Shown: positions 48,631 through 57,889, numbered from the stretch's first letter. The stretch: DNA of 64,000 nucleotides from an uncultured Gammaproteobacteria bacterium (GCA_902632305.1 CACPCG010000001.1:62001-126000); one strand, 5' to 3'. Made by a program: numbers and translations. Notes: generated by a model from the sequence alone, not told the origin.

Positions 48631-49233
48631 ATGAGTAGTTTATTAGAATCTAAAAATTTATCTTTGATGCGTAATGATCGCTATATTATAAGAGATTTAT
48701 CAATTGAAATATCTCCAAAAACTGTTGTGAACATTTTTGGAAATAATGGTTCTGGGAAAACTTCATTTCTTAAAGTGTTATCTGGTATTACCGAAAAAAC
48801 AAACGGAGAAATATCAAGAAATAATGTTGATGTAATTTATGTAGGCCATAAAAATGGCCTCAAAAGTAACTTAACAATACATGAAAATCTCGCTTTAGAT
48901 AATCTCCAAGATAGAGTCATCTCATCAGATGAAATTGATAATGTTATTAGGAAATATCAGATGATTGACTATAGGAATACGTTAGTCAAGAACCTCTCAC
49001 ATGGACAACAAAAAAGGGTATGTTTAATGAGAACGATAATAATTAATAGCAATCTATGGTTATTGGATGAGCCTTATAGTGCATTGGATAGTAAAGGTAT
49101 AGATATTCTAAATAGTACAATCAAGGAAGCAGTAACTAATGATGTTGCAGTGTTGATGACAAATCATAAGAAGATTGAAATAGAGGAGCTAAATGTAAAA
49201 AATTTTAAATTAGAAGATGGAAAAATTCAATAG
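48631..49233 (+). CDS. ccmA: Heme exporter ATPase CcmA
   Basis: ATPase of the system that releases holo-CcmE in cytochrome c maturation. The 200-residue ABC protein has Walker A GNNGSGKTS near residue 37, signature LSHGQQKR near 125 and Walker B LWLLDEP near 146. ccmB overlaps its end by 17 bases. Confidence 0.95.
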   Translation: MSSLLESKNLSLMRNDRYIIRDLSIEISPKTVVNIFGNNGSGKTSFLKVLSGITEKTNGEISRNNVDVIYVGHKNGLKSNLTIHENLALDNLQDRVISSDEIDNVIRKYQMIDYRNTLVKNLSHGQQKRVCLMRTIIINSNLWLLDEPYSALDSKGIDILNSTIKEAVTNDVAVLMTNHKKIEIEELNVKNFKLEDGKIQ

Positions 49234-49885
49234 ATTTATTAAAAAAGAACTTCTGATAGCATCAAGATCCGGATATGATTTTTTCATGCCCACTATTTAT
49301 CTGCTTATCATAATAACTTCTTTTAATATATCTGTGAGCTATATATCAAAAAATATCATAATTGAGTTAGTTCCACTGATGATATGGCTTTCATGTCTCC
49401 TAGTCTGTGTATTAAACCTTGAATCGGTTTTTAAAGAAGATTACGAGGATGGAACTCTAGACTATTTTTTCACCTCAGATAATTTCCATGAGTCGTTTAT
49501 CATCGCTAAGATATTTAGTCACTGGGCTTTGAGTGTATTCCCAATAGTTATCACATCACCCATAATCGGGTTTTTACTCGGTATTGATAGTCAAACTACT
49601 TTGATACTTTTTCTGAGCTTACTTATAGGGACGCCAGCAATGAGTCTTTTAGGATCTGTTGTCTCTGCTCTTACGCTTAGTCTAAAAAGAGGAAAGATAC
49701 TTCTTTCAATTATTGTTCTACCTTTATATGTTCCTATTTTGATTTTCGGTACAAGCGCAGTTAATAATTCATTTCTAAATATGAATTTCTACTCTGAATT
49801 AATCCTGCTAGGAATAATATTTTTGATTTTTCTCCTCATATCCCCTGTAGCTTGTCTTAAATCACTCAAAATAAGTTTAGATTGA
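49217..49885 (+). CDS. ccmB: Heme exporter membrane subunit CcmB
   Basis: Membrane partner of CcmA. The 222-residue protein has six hydrophobic helices, an N-terminal KKELLIASRSG segment, the EDYEDGTLD loop near residue 74 and GTPAMSLLGSVVSALTLSLKRG near 136. Its 3' end overlaps ccmC, which lies on the opposite strand, instead of being followed by it as in the usual operon. Confidence 0.94.
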   Translation: MEKFNRFIKKELLIASRSGYDFFMPTIYLLIIITSFNISVSYISKNIIIELVPLMIWLSCLLVCVLNLESVFKEDYEDGTLDYFFTSDNFHESFIIAKIFSHWALSVFPIVITSPIIGFLLGIDSQTTLILFLSLLIGTPAMSLLGSVVSALTLSLKRGKILLSIIVLPLYVPILIFGTSAVNNSFLNMNFYSELILLGIIFLIFLLISPVACLKSLKISLD

Positions 49886-50602
49886 TTGTATCCATTGACT
49901 TTTTCGTTCACGATCAACTAAGATATTCCGTGCAGATAGCAATAGAGCAGTTACAAAATACAGAGTAAACCCTATGCTCGTGTATATAAGTGGCACAAGC
50001 ATCTCTGAGGCAATCGAGGGTGCGCTAAATTTCATCACGGATGGACCCTGATGCAAAGTATTCCACCATTCAACAGAAAAATGAATGATGGGTATATTGA
50101 TAAACCCAATCACAGCAAGGATATTCGCGGCTTTTGCTCCTTTCCGGTAATCATCAAAAGAGTTATACAAGAGAATGATAGACAAATAAATAAAAAATAA
50201 AATCAACTCAGATGTCAAACGAGCATCCCAGACCCACCATGTTCCCCACATTGGTTTCCCCCATATTGCACCAGTAACAAGTGCTAGAAATGTAAATAGC
50301 GCTCCTATTTTTGCAGATGATATCGCGATAATTTCAAATATTTTTATCCTCCAAATTAAAGCAATCACTGCGGATGCGAATAATACAGAATATGCAAATA
50401 ATGAGAGCCAAGCACTAGGCACATGAACATATATGATTCTAAATGCTTCACCTTGTTGGTAATCTGTAGGTGCTACAAATAACCCTAAATATAAACCATA
50501 AGTGATAAGAAGAATCGCAAAAGATAGTGTCCAAGGGATAACTTTCCCTACGAATACGTAGAAATTTTTTGGTGAAATATTTTCAAGTAATTTTAATAAC
50601 AT
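49877..50602 (-). CDS. ccmC: Heme exporter protein CcmC
   Basis: Heme-handling protein that loads heme on CcmE. The 241-residue protein has six helices and the tryptophan-rich WWD motif WGKPMWGTWWVWDARLTSE near residue 115, with flanking histidines (YVHVPSAW near 57 and WWNTLHQGPS near 175). It is convergent with ccmAB, overlapping ccmB by 9 bases; no ccmD or ccmE follows. Confidence 0.95.
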   Translation of the reverse strand: MLLKLLENISPKNFYVFVGKVIPWTLSFAILLITYGLYLGLFVAPTDYQQGEAFRIIYVHVPSAWLSLFAYSVLFASAVIALIWRIKIFEIIAISSAKIGALFTFLALVTGAIWGKPMWGTWWVWDARLTSELILFFIYLSIILLYNSFDDYRKGAKAANILAVIGFINIPIIHFSVEWWNTLHQGPSVMKFSAPSIASEMLVPLIYTSIGFTLYFVTALLLSARNILVDRERKSQWIQSI

Positions 50603-50634
50603 GGTTTAAATTTATAGAATATAATAACATATAA

Positions 50635-50796
50635 ATGACAAAAAAAATGATACATAAATTGACAAAAAAACTTAAGTCATACGAATCTCTACTAACAACG
50701 TGGAATAGGGGGAGATTAGGAAAATATAAAATCTTAAAAAAGATTAATAAAAATGCTTTTGAGAAATCAATTAAGAAAGTTAACAAAGAAGTTTAA
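50635..50796 (+). CDS. Small basic hypothetical protein
   Basis: A 53-codon ORF starting ATG at 50635 and ending TAA at 50796. The predicted product is Lys/Arg-rich and probably helical, with a central TTWNRGRLGKYKILKK stretch. It fills the otherwise empty gap between divergent ccmC and the end of cysQ, overlapping cysQ's stop by 17 bases. A TATAAT lies 9 bases before the ATG, so a leaderless message is possible. The opposite strand gives a hydrophobic ORF, as expected from antisense of Lys codons. I recognise no family; the reality of the gene is unproven. Confidence 0.45.
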   Translation: MTKKMIHKLTKKLKSYESLLTTWNRGRLGKYKILKKINKNAFEKSIKKVNKEV

Positions 50797-51577
50797 TTAT
50801 ATTATCGTATCCTTTAAATTTGTCTGATAACACAAAGAATTCTTCATTAAGAAATTTATCATTTTTGTTGTAAGATAATCTCTCAAGATTCTTATCTAAA
50901 ACATAACCGCCGGCCTCTTCAACAATACATTGGCCTGAGGCAGTATCCCATTCGTGAGTTGGACCAAGACGTGGATAAAATACTCCATTACCTGAGGCAA
51001 TATAACAAAATTTAATCGCACTAGACATTTTATTAATATTAGCATTTACGAAATTTTTATTGATTATCTCTAGCTTTTTAGGATTCATTGATGAGCTAGT
51101 GTAAATAGTAGGTTTAGATTGGTTAAAAGAACATGTCATTCTAACTGATTCATTATTTGTAGAGACATGATAGGAACCTAATTTACTAATTCCGTAATAA
51201 AAATCATTAGTCGATGGGACATAAATGGCTCCATATACTGGATGTTTATCCTTGATAAAAGCAACGTTTATGCAGAAGTTACTCCCATTCTTAATATAAT
51301 TACTAGTACCATCCAAAGGATCTACTAACCAAAAGTTTTCGTCTGATAACTCTTCATTATTTTCCTCCTCAGAAATAATTGTAAATCCCTCAGATATTTC
51401 TGAAAGTTTTGATGTTATCATTTCATTTGATAATAAATCTACGTCTGTTAGTGGAGTGTTATTCTCTTTTGAAGTGTATTCAATTTTATTCGTCTGTTTT
51501 TCTAATTGTATTTTTCCGACATCCGAACAAACTTGATGCACAGTGTTATTAATATCTAAAAAATATTTTTCATCCAT
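50780..51577 (-). CDS. cysQ: 3'(2'),5'-bisphosphate nucleotidase CysQ
   Basis: Hydrolyses PAP, a by-product of sulfate assimilation, at the membrane. The 265-residue protein belongs to the inositol monophosphatase superfamily: SKENNTPLTDVDLLSNE near residue 36, the metal site WLVDPLDGTSNYI near 83 and the C-terminal GPTHEWDTASGQ near 205, which is the CysQ version. An inositol monophosphatase is less likely. nudE lies 5 bases upstream. Confidence 0.9.
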   Translation of the reverse strand: MDEKYFLDINNTVHQVCSDVGKIQLEKQTNKIEYTSKENNTPLTDVDLLSNEMITSKLSEISEGFTIISEEENNEELSDENFWLVDPLDGTSNYIKNGSNFCINVAFIKDKHPVYGAIYVPSTNDFYYGISKLGSYHVSTNNESVRMTCSFNQSKPTIYTSSSMNPKKLEIINKNFVNANINKMSSAIKFCYIASGNGVFYPRLGPTHEWDTASGQCIVEEAGGYVLDKNLERLSYNKNDKFLNEEFFVLSDKFKGYDNIIKLLC

Positions 51578-51582
51578 GTCTT

Positions 51583-52104
51583 TTAAAATTTTTCAATAAT
51601 GTATAATGCAGATAAAACTCTTGAATCAATGTTTTTCTGTGAAGCAAGAAACTCTCCAAGATTTTCTTTATCACATTTAATTATCTCTAGAGGCTCAGGT
51701 TCGTCACCATCTAACTTTGATGCTATCAAATCTGAAGCCATAACAATATTTGTTTTGTGATTGACGTATCCTGGAGCTAAATCTAGAAGATAAACGTGCT
51801 CAAGTTTATTAGCTTTATATCCAATTTCTTCTTGGAGTTCTCTGTTCGCTGCCTCCAATACTGTCTCACCATCATCTATTTTTCCTTTAGGAAGAGTAAG
51901 AGAATAATCATCAATTGCTGCAGCGTATTCTCTTATGAAGATTAACTCATTATCTATGAATGGCAGGATCATTACAGCACCATTTCCTGTACCGCAAATT
52001 ACCTCATATTCCCTCTTTTGACCATTATTAAATCTGACATCTAACTTATCTATTCTAAAAAGATTAGTTCTTGCTATAATTTTTCGATTAGTAATTTTTG
52101 ACAT
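51583..52104 (-). CDS. nudE: ADP compounds hydrolase NudE
   Basis: Nudix hydrolase acting on ADP-ribose, NADH and similar ADP compounds. I use the ATG at 52104 (173 residues) close to E. coli NudE's 186; a farther start would add a tail that overlaps the divergent gene. The Nudix box reads GKIDDGETVLEAANRELQEEIG near residue 92, with the RE-L-x-EE core. It is divergent from a yrfG-like gene, also its neighbour in E. coli. Confidence 0.88.
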   Translation of the reverse strand: MSKITNRKIIARTNLFRIDKLDVRFNNGQKREYEVICGTGNGAVMILPFIDNELIFIREYAAAIDDYSLTLPKGKIDDGETVLEAANRELQEEIGYKANKLEHVYLLDLAPGYVNHKTNIVMASDLIASKLDGDEPEPLEIIKCDKENLGEFLASQKNIDSRVLSALYIIEKF

Positions 52105-52147
52105 GTTGCAATTGATGTTAATCAATATAAATGATGATACAGTATAT

Positions 52148-52807
52148 ATGATGGATTTAAAAGAACTTGAGTACATACTCATTGATATGGATGGAGTGAT
52201 ACTAGATACTGCTTATGATAATTATTTTTGGCAAACGCATATACCCAGAAAATATTCAGAACTGCATTCACATAGTTTAGATCAAGCAACAAAAATAACG
52301 CATTCTCTCTTTAATCTTAAGAAGAAAACCAAAGACTGGTATGATTTGGATTACTGGTCAAATATGCTTGGATTAGATGTAGAAGCAGAAAAACTAAGCC
52401 CATCCATGATAGAGAAAATATCACTTAAAAAAGATATTCTATCAACCTTGAAGGAGTTACAAAGCGATAAGAAACTTTTTTTGGTTACAAATGCTCATAG
52501 AAAAACACTTAATATTAAATTAAAAAAGTATCCAATTGAAAAATATTTTGAAAATATTATATGTTCACATGAACTCAATTATGTAAAAGAAGATATACAA
52601 TTTTGGTTTATTCTGAGAAATGTACTTGGCATTGATTATAAAAAATCAATTCTAGTTGAAGATACACTTGATAATATAAAATCTGCATATCATGCTGGGC
52701 TGAAATCTATTTTTATAAGTGACAAAGAAGTTCATCTTCCTTATGTGAAAAATCTAAAAGAATTATCTGACCTTCCTTCTTACTTGAAACAAATCCAAGC
52801 CATGTAG
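52148..52807 (+). CDS. yrfG: HAD hydrolase, YrfG-type nucleotidase
   Basis: The 219-residue protein has the HAD motifs: nucleophile region IDMDGVILDT near residue 10, LVTNAHRKT near 110 and the acidic VEDTLDN near 175. The cap region AYDNYFWQTHIPRKYSELH with DWYDLDYWSNMLGLD matches YrfG, which in E. coli hydrolyses GMP and IMP. I use the ATG at 52148; the one at 52151 is equally possible. Its 3' end overlaps the convergent ubiC by 45 bases, the largest such overlap seen here. Confidence 0.84.
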   Translation: MMDLKELEYILIDMDGVILDTAYDNYFWQTHIPRKYSELHSHSLDQATKITHSLFNLKKKTKDWYDLDYWSNMLGLDVEAEKLSPSMIEKISLKKDILSTLKELQSDKKLFLVTNAHRKTLNIKLKKYPIEKYFENIICSHELNYVKEDIQFWFILRNVLGIDYKKSILVEDTLDNIKSAYHAGLKSIFISDKEVHLPYVKNLKELSDLPSYLKQIQAM

Positions 52808-53290
52808 GACGAAATCCCTCGGGAATATCTCATCCACGTATATTTTTTTACATTTATAACTATAAGTAATAAATCTGTGTATGTAACTATCATCTATGAT
52901 ATAAATAATATCTGACTTATAAAATCTTTTTGAGCTTAATACTCTTGATCCCAAAGATCTATTACCCAATATTTTAATAAACCTCTCTTTACCCTCTAAG
53001 AATCTAATTGGGAAGAAAGACTTTGCTTGAATTGTCTCTAAACTATTAGTCACTAAATTTACACATCTTAATAGACCCAAGGAAGAACTTATTTTTTTGT
53101 GATTTTTTACCATACTATTTTTAGATAATGTGATTTGTTGACTTTGCACATCTACCTGAAAGTCGTTTTCTTTAATTTTACATAGTCTTTTTGTTAATGA
53201 TTCACTATCTATAACTGAAAGTCTTGTTTTCTTACTTAATACCCATAGTTTTCTTTCTGCCTTCCAATTTTCTAGATAATTATATTTCAT
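52763..53290 (-). CDS. ubiC: Chorismate lyase
   Basis: Cleaves chorismate to 4-hydroxybenzoate for ubiquinone. The 175-residue divergent protein has the family layout: SLTKRLCKIKENDFQVDV near residue 43, SFFPIRFLEG near 100 and LGNRSLGSRVLS near 118 with the conserved LG-x-x-x-LG. Start at the ATG at 53290, one base after the recG stop. It supplies UbiA's substrate. Confidence 0.8.
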   Translation of the reverse strand: MKYNYLENWKAERKLWVLSKKTRLSVIDSESLTKRLCKIKENDFQVDVQSQQITLSKNSMVKNHKKISSSLGLLRCVNLVTNSLETIQAKSFFPIRFLEGKERFIKILGNRSLGSRVLSSKRFYKSDIIYIIDDSYIHRFITYSYKCKKIYVDEIFPRDFVLHGLDLFQVRRKVR

Positions 53291-53291
53291 A

Positions 53292-55367
53292 CTACAACTC
53301 AATTGCCTCTGTATTAGAATCATCCCACCTCATTAACAAGATATTTTTGACAGCCTCAGGAAGATTTTTAATCTGCGGTTCTAACTTTTTTATTGTATCA
53401 ACATTTCCTAGGAAGTCCTCTAGTGTAGCCAATTTATAATTGTCTAAGTGACCGGACTGTCTCACTCCTAGGTAGTCACCAGAGCCACGTATTATTAAAT
53501 CTTTCTCAGCTAAGTCGAAACCATCAGAGTGTTCAACTAATGCGCTTAATCTAAGTAAACTTTCAGCAGATATATTTTTTTTATGAACAAGGAAACAATT
53601 ACCTTGATTAATAGATCTTCCGACTCTACCTCTAAGTTGATGTAACTGGGATAATCCAAATCTATCAGCATCTTCGATGACGATTGTTGTTGCGTTCGGA
53701 ACATCTATTCCTACCTCTATTACTGTCGTACAGATTAGTAATTGTACTATACCACTTCTAAAATCTTGTAATGTTCTAGTAGCAATATCCTCTGAGAGCT
53801 GCCCGTGTAATACACCTAATTTAAAATCTTTCAATCTCCGTGAGAGTAAATCTTGGGTCCTATATACAGACTCCAATTCAGTAAATGTATTTGAATTAAT
53901 TGATGGACATACCCAAAATATTTGTTGCCCTTTTTTAAGAAATGATATCAATTTTTTAATCAATTCCTCTCTTTTTTCATCTATAATAATTTCTGTATTA
54001 ATTATTTTTCTACCAACTGGCATATCAGATATCCGGGTATAATCCAGACCTTGATATAAAACGAGTGCTAATGACCGCGGTATGGGAGTGGCAGACATAT
54101 ATATGAGATGTGGAGATAAGCTTTTATTACTTCTCGGTGTGTAAAATGATGCCCTTTGGTTTATTCCGAATCTGTGTTGTTCATCTATGATACAGAGTCC
54201 TAGTTTATCAAATCTAATATCACTATTTAATAAAGAATGCGTACCGACAATAACATCAATATCTCCTTTTGCTAGAGCAGATTTGATGGCTAGTTTTTCA
54301 CTAATTGGTAAATTATTTTTAAGTGTTGCCACTTTTATTGAATAATCTTTGAATAATTCAGATAGGTACCTAACATGTTGATCATTTAATATTTCTGTTG
54401 GTACTAAATATGCAGTCTGATACCCAGATAAAAAAGATGTCAACGCTGCCACAGCACTAACAACTGTCTTTCCGCAACCCACATCACCTTGTATCAGTCT
54501 TGATGATGCAGAGGAATGCTTAAAATCCTCTGTTATCATTTTAATCGCGTCATTTTGCGAATTAGTTAATTTATAAGGTAAAGTGGAAATGAATGCATCA
54601 ATATCATCATCATTAAACACGAATTGAAATACCTTTCTTTTTTTTGTTGACTGTTTGAGATTAGACATTCGTATATTACTAGAAATTAATTCTTCCATAA
54701 TAAATCTCCTCCTAGCTGATTCAAATAATTCTTTAGCTTGTGAAAATGAGTCTCCAGAGGGTAAATGGGAGTTAGTGAGTGCATCAATGTAATTTGGAAT
54801 TTGAAATTTTTCTAATAATTTGTTGTCAAAAATATCAGAAGAGTTTTTTTTAATAATATAATTAAGTACATACGCGATGAGTTTTCTTAATTTACTCTGA
54901 GATATAATTCTTCTTGTATTATAAAAGGGAACGATTTTCTCCAGATCTGATGTGTGGTCTACTAACTCTATCTCTGGATGTATCATTTCATGGCTAAGAC
55001 CTTTGATGTATATATTTCCACTGAAACGTACTGTGCTATTAATACTCAAGTTTTTATACATTATCGTTTTATGTATAAATCTGATTCTTACTTCTTTTTC
55101 TTGAACAGCAACTATAAGAATCAAACTTTTCCTAGAACCTTTTGTATAAAAAACTTTGACTATTTCACCTATAAACAAGCATTTTTGACCATTAATGATT
55201 TGCTTTATATCTGTGACTTTGGTTTTATCAATTAATTGTATTGGTAAAAATAAAATTAGATCAGTAATACGCTTTATTCCTAAAGAGTTAAGTTTAAATT
55301 TTGTGGAAGGACCTACTCCTGGTATCGACTCTAAATTTCTGTCTTCTAATTTTAAACTTTTGATCAT
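53292..55367 (-). CDS. recG: ATP-dependent DNA helicase RecG
   Basis: Reverses stalled replication forks. The 691-residue protein has an N-terminal HhH/OB wedge domain (LESIPGVGPSTKFKLNSLG near residue 13), Walker A GDVGCGKT near 288, DEQH box near 395 and motif VI QLRGRVGRS near 565. It lies between ridA and ubiC, 3 bases after ridA. Confidence 0.97.
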   Translation of the reverse strand: MIKSLKLEDRNLESIPGVGPSTKFKLNSLGIKRITDLILFLPIQLIDKTKVTDIKQIINGQKCLFIGEIVKVFYTKGSRKSLILIVAVQEKEVRIRFIHKTIMYKNLSINSTVRFSGNIYIKGLSHEMIHPEIELVDHTSDLEKIVPFYNTRRIISQSKLRKLIAYVLNYIIKKNSSDIFDNKLLEKFQIPNYIDALTNSHLPSGDSFSQAKELFESARRRFIMEELISSNIRMSNLKQSTKKRKVFQFVFNDDDIDAFISTLPYKLTNSQNDAIKMITEDFKHSSASSRLIQGDVGCGKTVVSAVAALTSFLSGYQTAYLVPTEILNDQHVRYLSELFKDYSIKVATLKNNLPISEKLAIKSALAKGDIDVIVGTHSLLNSDIRFDKLGLCIIDEQHRFGINQRASFYTPRSNKSLSPHLIYMSATPIPRSLALVLYQGLDYTRISDMPVGRKIINTEIIIDEKREELIKKLISFLKKGQQIFWVCPSINSNTFTELESVYRTQDLLSRRLKDFKLGVLHGQLSEDIATRTLQDFRSGIVQLLICTTVIEVGIDVPNATTIVIEDADRFGLSQLHQLRGRVGRSINQGNCFLVHKKNISAESLLRLSALVEHSDGFDLAEKDLIIRGSGDYLGVRQSGHLDNYKLATLEDFLGNVDTIKKLEPQIKNLPEAVKNILLMRWDDSNTEAIEL

Positions 55368-55370
55368 CTC

Positions 55371-55760
55371 TCATTTATTAGTTACCAAAATCGCATCCAT
55401 TTCAACTTCAACATCTTTTGGGAGTTTACTTACTTCAACTGCTGCTCTTGCTGGATAAGGCTTAGTAAATACATTCTCCATAGCTTTATTAACGGCACTA
55501 AAATTATCTAGATTTTTTAAGAACACCGTGATTTTAACAAAATTAGAAGAATCACAACCTGCCTCATTAGCTATCGCCATTAGGTTTACAATGACCTGAT
55601 TTACTTGCAAATCAAAGTCCTCTGAGATAACTTCCATTGTTTCTGGAACTAGTGGTATTTGACCAGATATGAAAATCAGATTTTCAGTCCTCACAGCTTG
55701 TGAGTATGCGCCTATCGCACTTGGCGCTCTGGATGTAGAAATTTGATTTTTTTTCATCAT
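55371..55760 (-). CDS. ridA: RidA-family 2-iminobutanoate deaminase
   Basis: Hydrolyses reactive enamines and imines released by PLP enzymes. The 129-residue protein has APSAIGAYSQAV near residue 11, FISGQIPLVPET near 30 and the conserved Arg in YPARAAVEVSKLP near 104. The start is ATG 55760, overlapping the upstream DUF971 stop. Confidence 0.95.
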   Translation of the reverse strand: MMKKNQISTSRAPSAIGAYSQAVRTENLIFISGQIPLVPETMEVISEDFDLQVNQVIVNLMAIANEAGCDSSNFVKITVFLKNLDNFSAVNKAMENVFTKPYPARAAVEVSKLPKDVEVEMDAILVTNK

Positions 55761-56113
55761 GGTTTCTTCCTAGCATAACCAGCTTGCGATAATTTTTCGA
55801 GATAGTCATGCCAATATGATTGATAGTTTTCACATAACTCATGTAAATATTCCCAAGTATATAGACCTGTATTATGTCCATCATCAAATATTAATTTAAC
55901 CGCATAGTTACCAACAGGTTCTATGTGATCGAGCATGACATTCTCCTTACCTTTTTGAAGGACTTCTTGCCCTGGGCCATGTCCTTTGACCTCTGCAGAA
56001 GGTGAAAAACATCTTAAGTATTCTATCGTTAGATTTTCTTTTAATCCGTCTTCAAAAGCTAATGATAGAATATTATTTTTCTTTATGTATCTAATTTCTA
56101 TTGGTCTTACCAT
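55757..56113 (-). CDS. DUF971 family protein
   Basis: A 118-residue protein with the DUF971 pattern: LSLAFEDGLKENLTIEYLRCFSPSAE near residue 15 and YAVKLIFDDGHNTGLYTWEYLHELC near 70. The same domain forms the N-terminal part of gamma-butyrobetaine hydroxylases, where it binds metal, and also occurs near Fe-S assembly genes. The function of the stand-alone bacterial version is not settled. Confidence 0.92.
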   Translation of the reverse strand: MVRPIEIRYIKKNNILSLAFEDGLKENLTIEYLRCFSPSAEVKGHGPGQEVLQKGKENVMLDHIEPVGNYAVKLIFDDGHNTGLYTWEYLHELCENYQSYWHDYLEKLSQAGYARKKP

Positions 56114-56158
56114 TATTCGATTATATATTAACTAGATGATTTTTAATAGAGTCTACAA

Positions 56159-57067
56159 TTATGAAGTAGTTATGAGTTTAGCTCTTGGATGTGACTGATC
56201 ATATATTTTCTTTATATACTCAAAATTTACATTAGTATAAATTTGTGTTGTACTGATATCTTGATGTCCCAAAAATTCTTGCACTGCTCTTATATCGCCA
56301 GATGATTCTAAGAGATGTGTTGCACATGAGTGCCTCAGAACATGAGGATTGATTATAAATTTCAAATTATTTTTTTTGCACCAAAAAATAATTCTTTGTT
56401 GTACAGATCTATTAGAAAGACGATTACCATATTTGTTGATAAAAAGCGCCTGCTCATTTTTTGTTACAAACTCTGATCTCTTTTTTAACCACGTTTCTAT
56501 AGCATCGAGTGCTTTCCCTCCAATTGGCAAATATCTAGTTTTTCTTCCCTTACCGACAACAACTAGCATTTTTGAATTGAAGTCGATAGAATCTAAGTCT
56601 AGCGATGTAGTTTCACTGAGTCTTAAGGCAGAACTATACATCAGTTCGATTATTGCTCTATCTCTAATAGCAGGAAAAGACGTTTCTTTAATATCACACA
56701 ATTTACCCACCTCACTAACAGACATGACAACTGGTAATCTGGATTTAAGCTTTGGAGATAAAATTTTCTTGCATGGATTATTTACTATATATTTTTTTCT
56801 ATATAAAAAAGAGAAAAAAGAGCTCAGCGTTGATTTTTTTCTTGAAATACTAGAAGCATTTAAACCTGATTTATTTAAATAATTAATAAAATCCTGAATA
56901 GTGTTTGTATCTACATTTGTTATAGAAGCTATTCCTAAGTCATCTAATCTAGAAAAAAATTGTGTAAGATCAACTGAGTAATTTTTGATTGTATCGGAGC
57001 TGTAATTCTTCTCATATTTAAGAAAGCTTAGAAAGTCATCAATCAATTTCTGAATATTATTTAACAA
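56159..57067 (-). CDS. xerC: Tyrosine recombinase XerC
   Basis: Resolves chromosome dimers at dif with XerD. The 302-residue protein has an N-terminal SAM-like core-binding domain and the catalytic residues Arg (LMYSSALRLSE near 145), His-x-x-Arg (HVLRHSCATHLL near 243), His (LGHQDIST near 267) and Tyr (QIYTNV near 277). It follows dapF in the order typical of gammaproteobacteria, which favours XerC over XerD or an integrase. The DUF484 gene often found between them is missing. Confidence 0.92.
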   Translation of the reverse strand: MLNNIQKLIDDFLSFLKYEKNYSSDTIKNYSVDLTQFFSRLDDLGIASITNVDTNTIQDFINYLNKSGLNASSISRKKSTLSSFFSFLYRKKYIVNNPCKKILSPKLKSRLPVVMSVSEVGKLCDIKETSFPAIRDRAIIELMYSSALRLSETTSLDLDSIDFNSKMLVVVGKGRKTRYLPIGGKALDAIETWLKKRSEFVTKNEQALFINKYGNRLSNRSVQQRIIFWCKKNNLKFIINPHVLRHSCATHLLESSGDIRAVQEFLGHQDISTTQIYTNVNFEYIKKIYDQSHPRAKLITTS

Positions 57068-57887
57068 TTAGTTCACCATCATATTCAAATGTACTTGGTC
57101 CGGATAATAATAAATCTGATTTACTATCTAATGAGATAGACAAAGATCCGCCTTTCTGTTGTACTTTTACTAAATCTTTGTCTGGCAAAATATTCATTAT
57201 AACAAAAGATGCTGCGGTAGCTCCACTACCACATGAATCAGTCCACCCAGCACCTCTCTCATAAACACTTAGGTTCAAAATGGAGTCAATTTTATTCATA
57301 TAGTCTTGATAATTTTCCATGAATCCCAGATTAAACATATTTTTATAATTCTGATCAAAATGACTAATCACTTGCTCCTTTAAACTATCATTGCACTTAT
57401 CTATAATCACACAATGATTATTACTAGTATTAACAAGATAATAACTGATTCTAGTGGATGCGTCGAAAGACAAATTTAATTCAGATAAATTTTCCGTAGA
57501 TATTTTTTGAATATTTTTTTTATCATCTATAATTAGACTAGACGGTTTTCCCATATTAACAACTATTTCATGAGAACTCTTATACGATATTGAAAAAGTA
57601 TTTTCTCCTATGCGAACATCTACGTTTTCTAATTGATATTTCTTGTTACAATATAACATTATAGCTCTGAGGCCATTTCCGCATTGTAGAGCAATTGATG
57701 AATCACTATTATAAATCTCGCATGTTATTTTATGTGAGTCTCGTTTAAGAAGAAGGAATTGATCAAATTTGAAAGGAATTGCCTTAATAATATTACTTAT
57801 GCTGGTTTTTATTAAATTGAAATTCTCCGATTCAACTAAAATAAAATCGTTACCCTGGCTATTCATTTTAGAGTATTTAAATTGCAT
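57057..57887 (-). CDS. dapF: Diaminopimelate epimerase
   Basis: Interconverts LL- and meso-diaminopimelate for lysine and peptidoglycan. The 276-residue protein has the two catalytic Cys in ALQCGNGLRA near residue 73 and DSCGSGATAAS near 222. It is 2 bases downstream of lysA and overlaps xerC by 11 bases. Confidence 0.96.
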   Translation of the reverse strand: MQFKYSKMNSQGNDFILVESENFNLIKTSISNIIKAIPFKFDQFLLLKRDSHKITCEIYNSDSSIALQCGNGLRAIMLYCNKKYQLENVDVRIGENTFSISYKSSHEIVVNMGKPSSLIIDDKKNIQKISTENLSELNLSFDASTRISYYLVNTSNNHCVIIDKCNDSLKEQVISHFDQNYKNMFNLGFMENYQDYMNKIDSILNLSVYERGAGWTDSCGSGATAASFVIMNILPDKDLVKVQQKGGSLSISLDSKSDLLLSGPSTFEYDGELIVK

Positions 57888-57889
57888 CT

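Noticed and set aside
50583-50786. Hydrophobic 67-residue ORF on the minus strand between cysQ and ccmC
   Set aside because: It is the antisense of a Lys-codon-rich stretch, which always yields Phe/Leu-rich frames; it overlaps both neighbours and has no convincing start signals. The plus-strand ORF is more plausible.
56159-57067. Tyrosine recombinase as a mobile-element integrase
   Set aside because: Its dapF-xerC context, 302-residue length and lack of flanking repeats or cargo identify it as housekeeping XerC.
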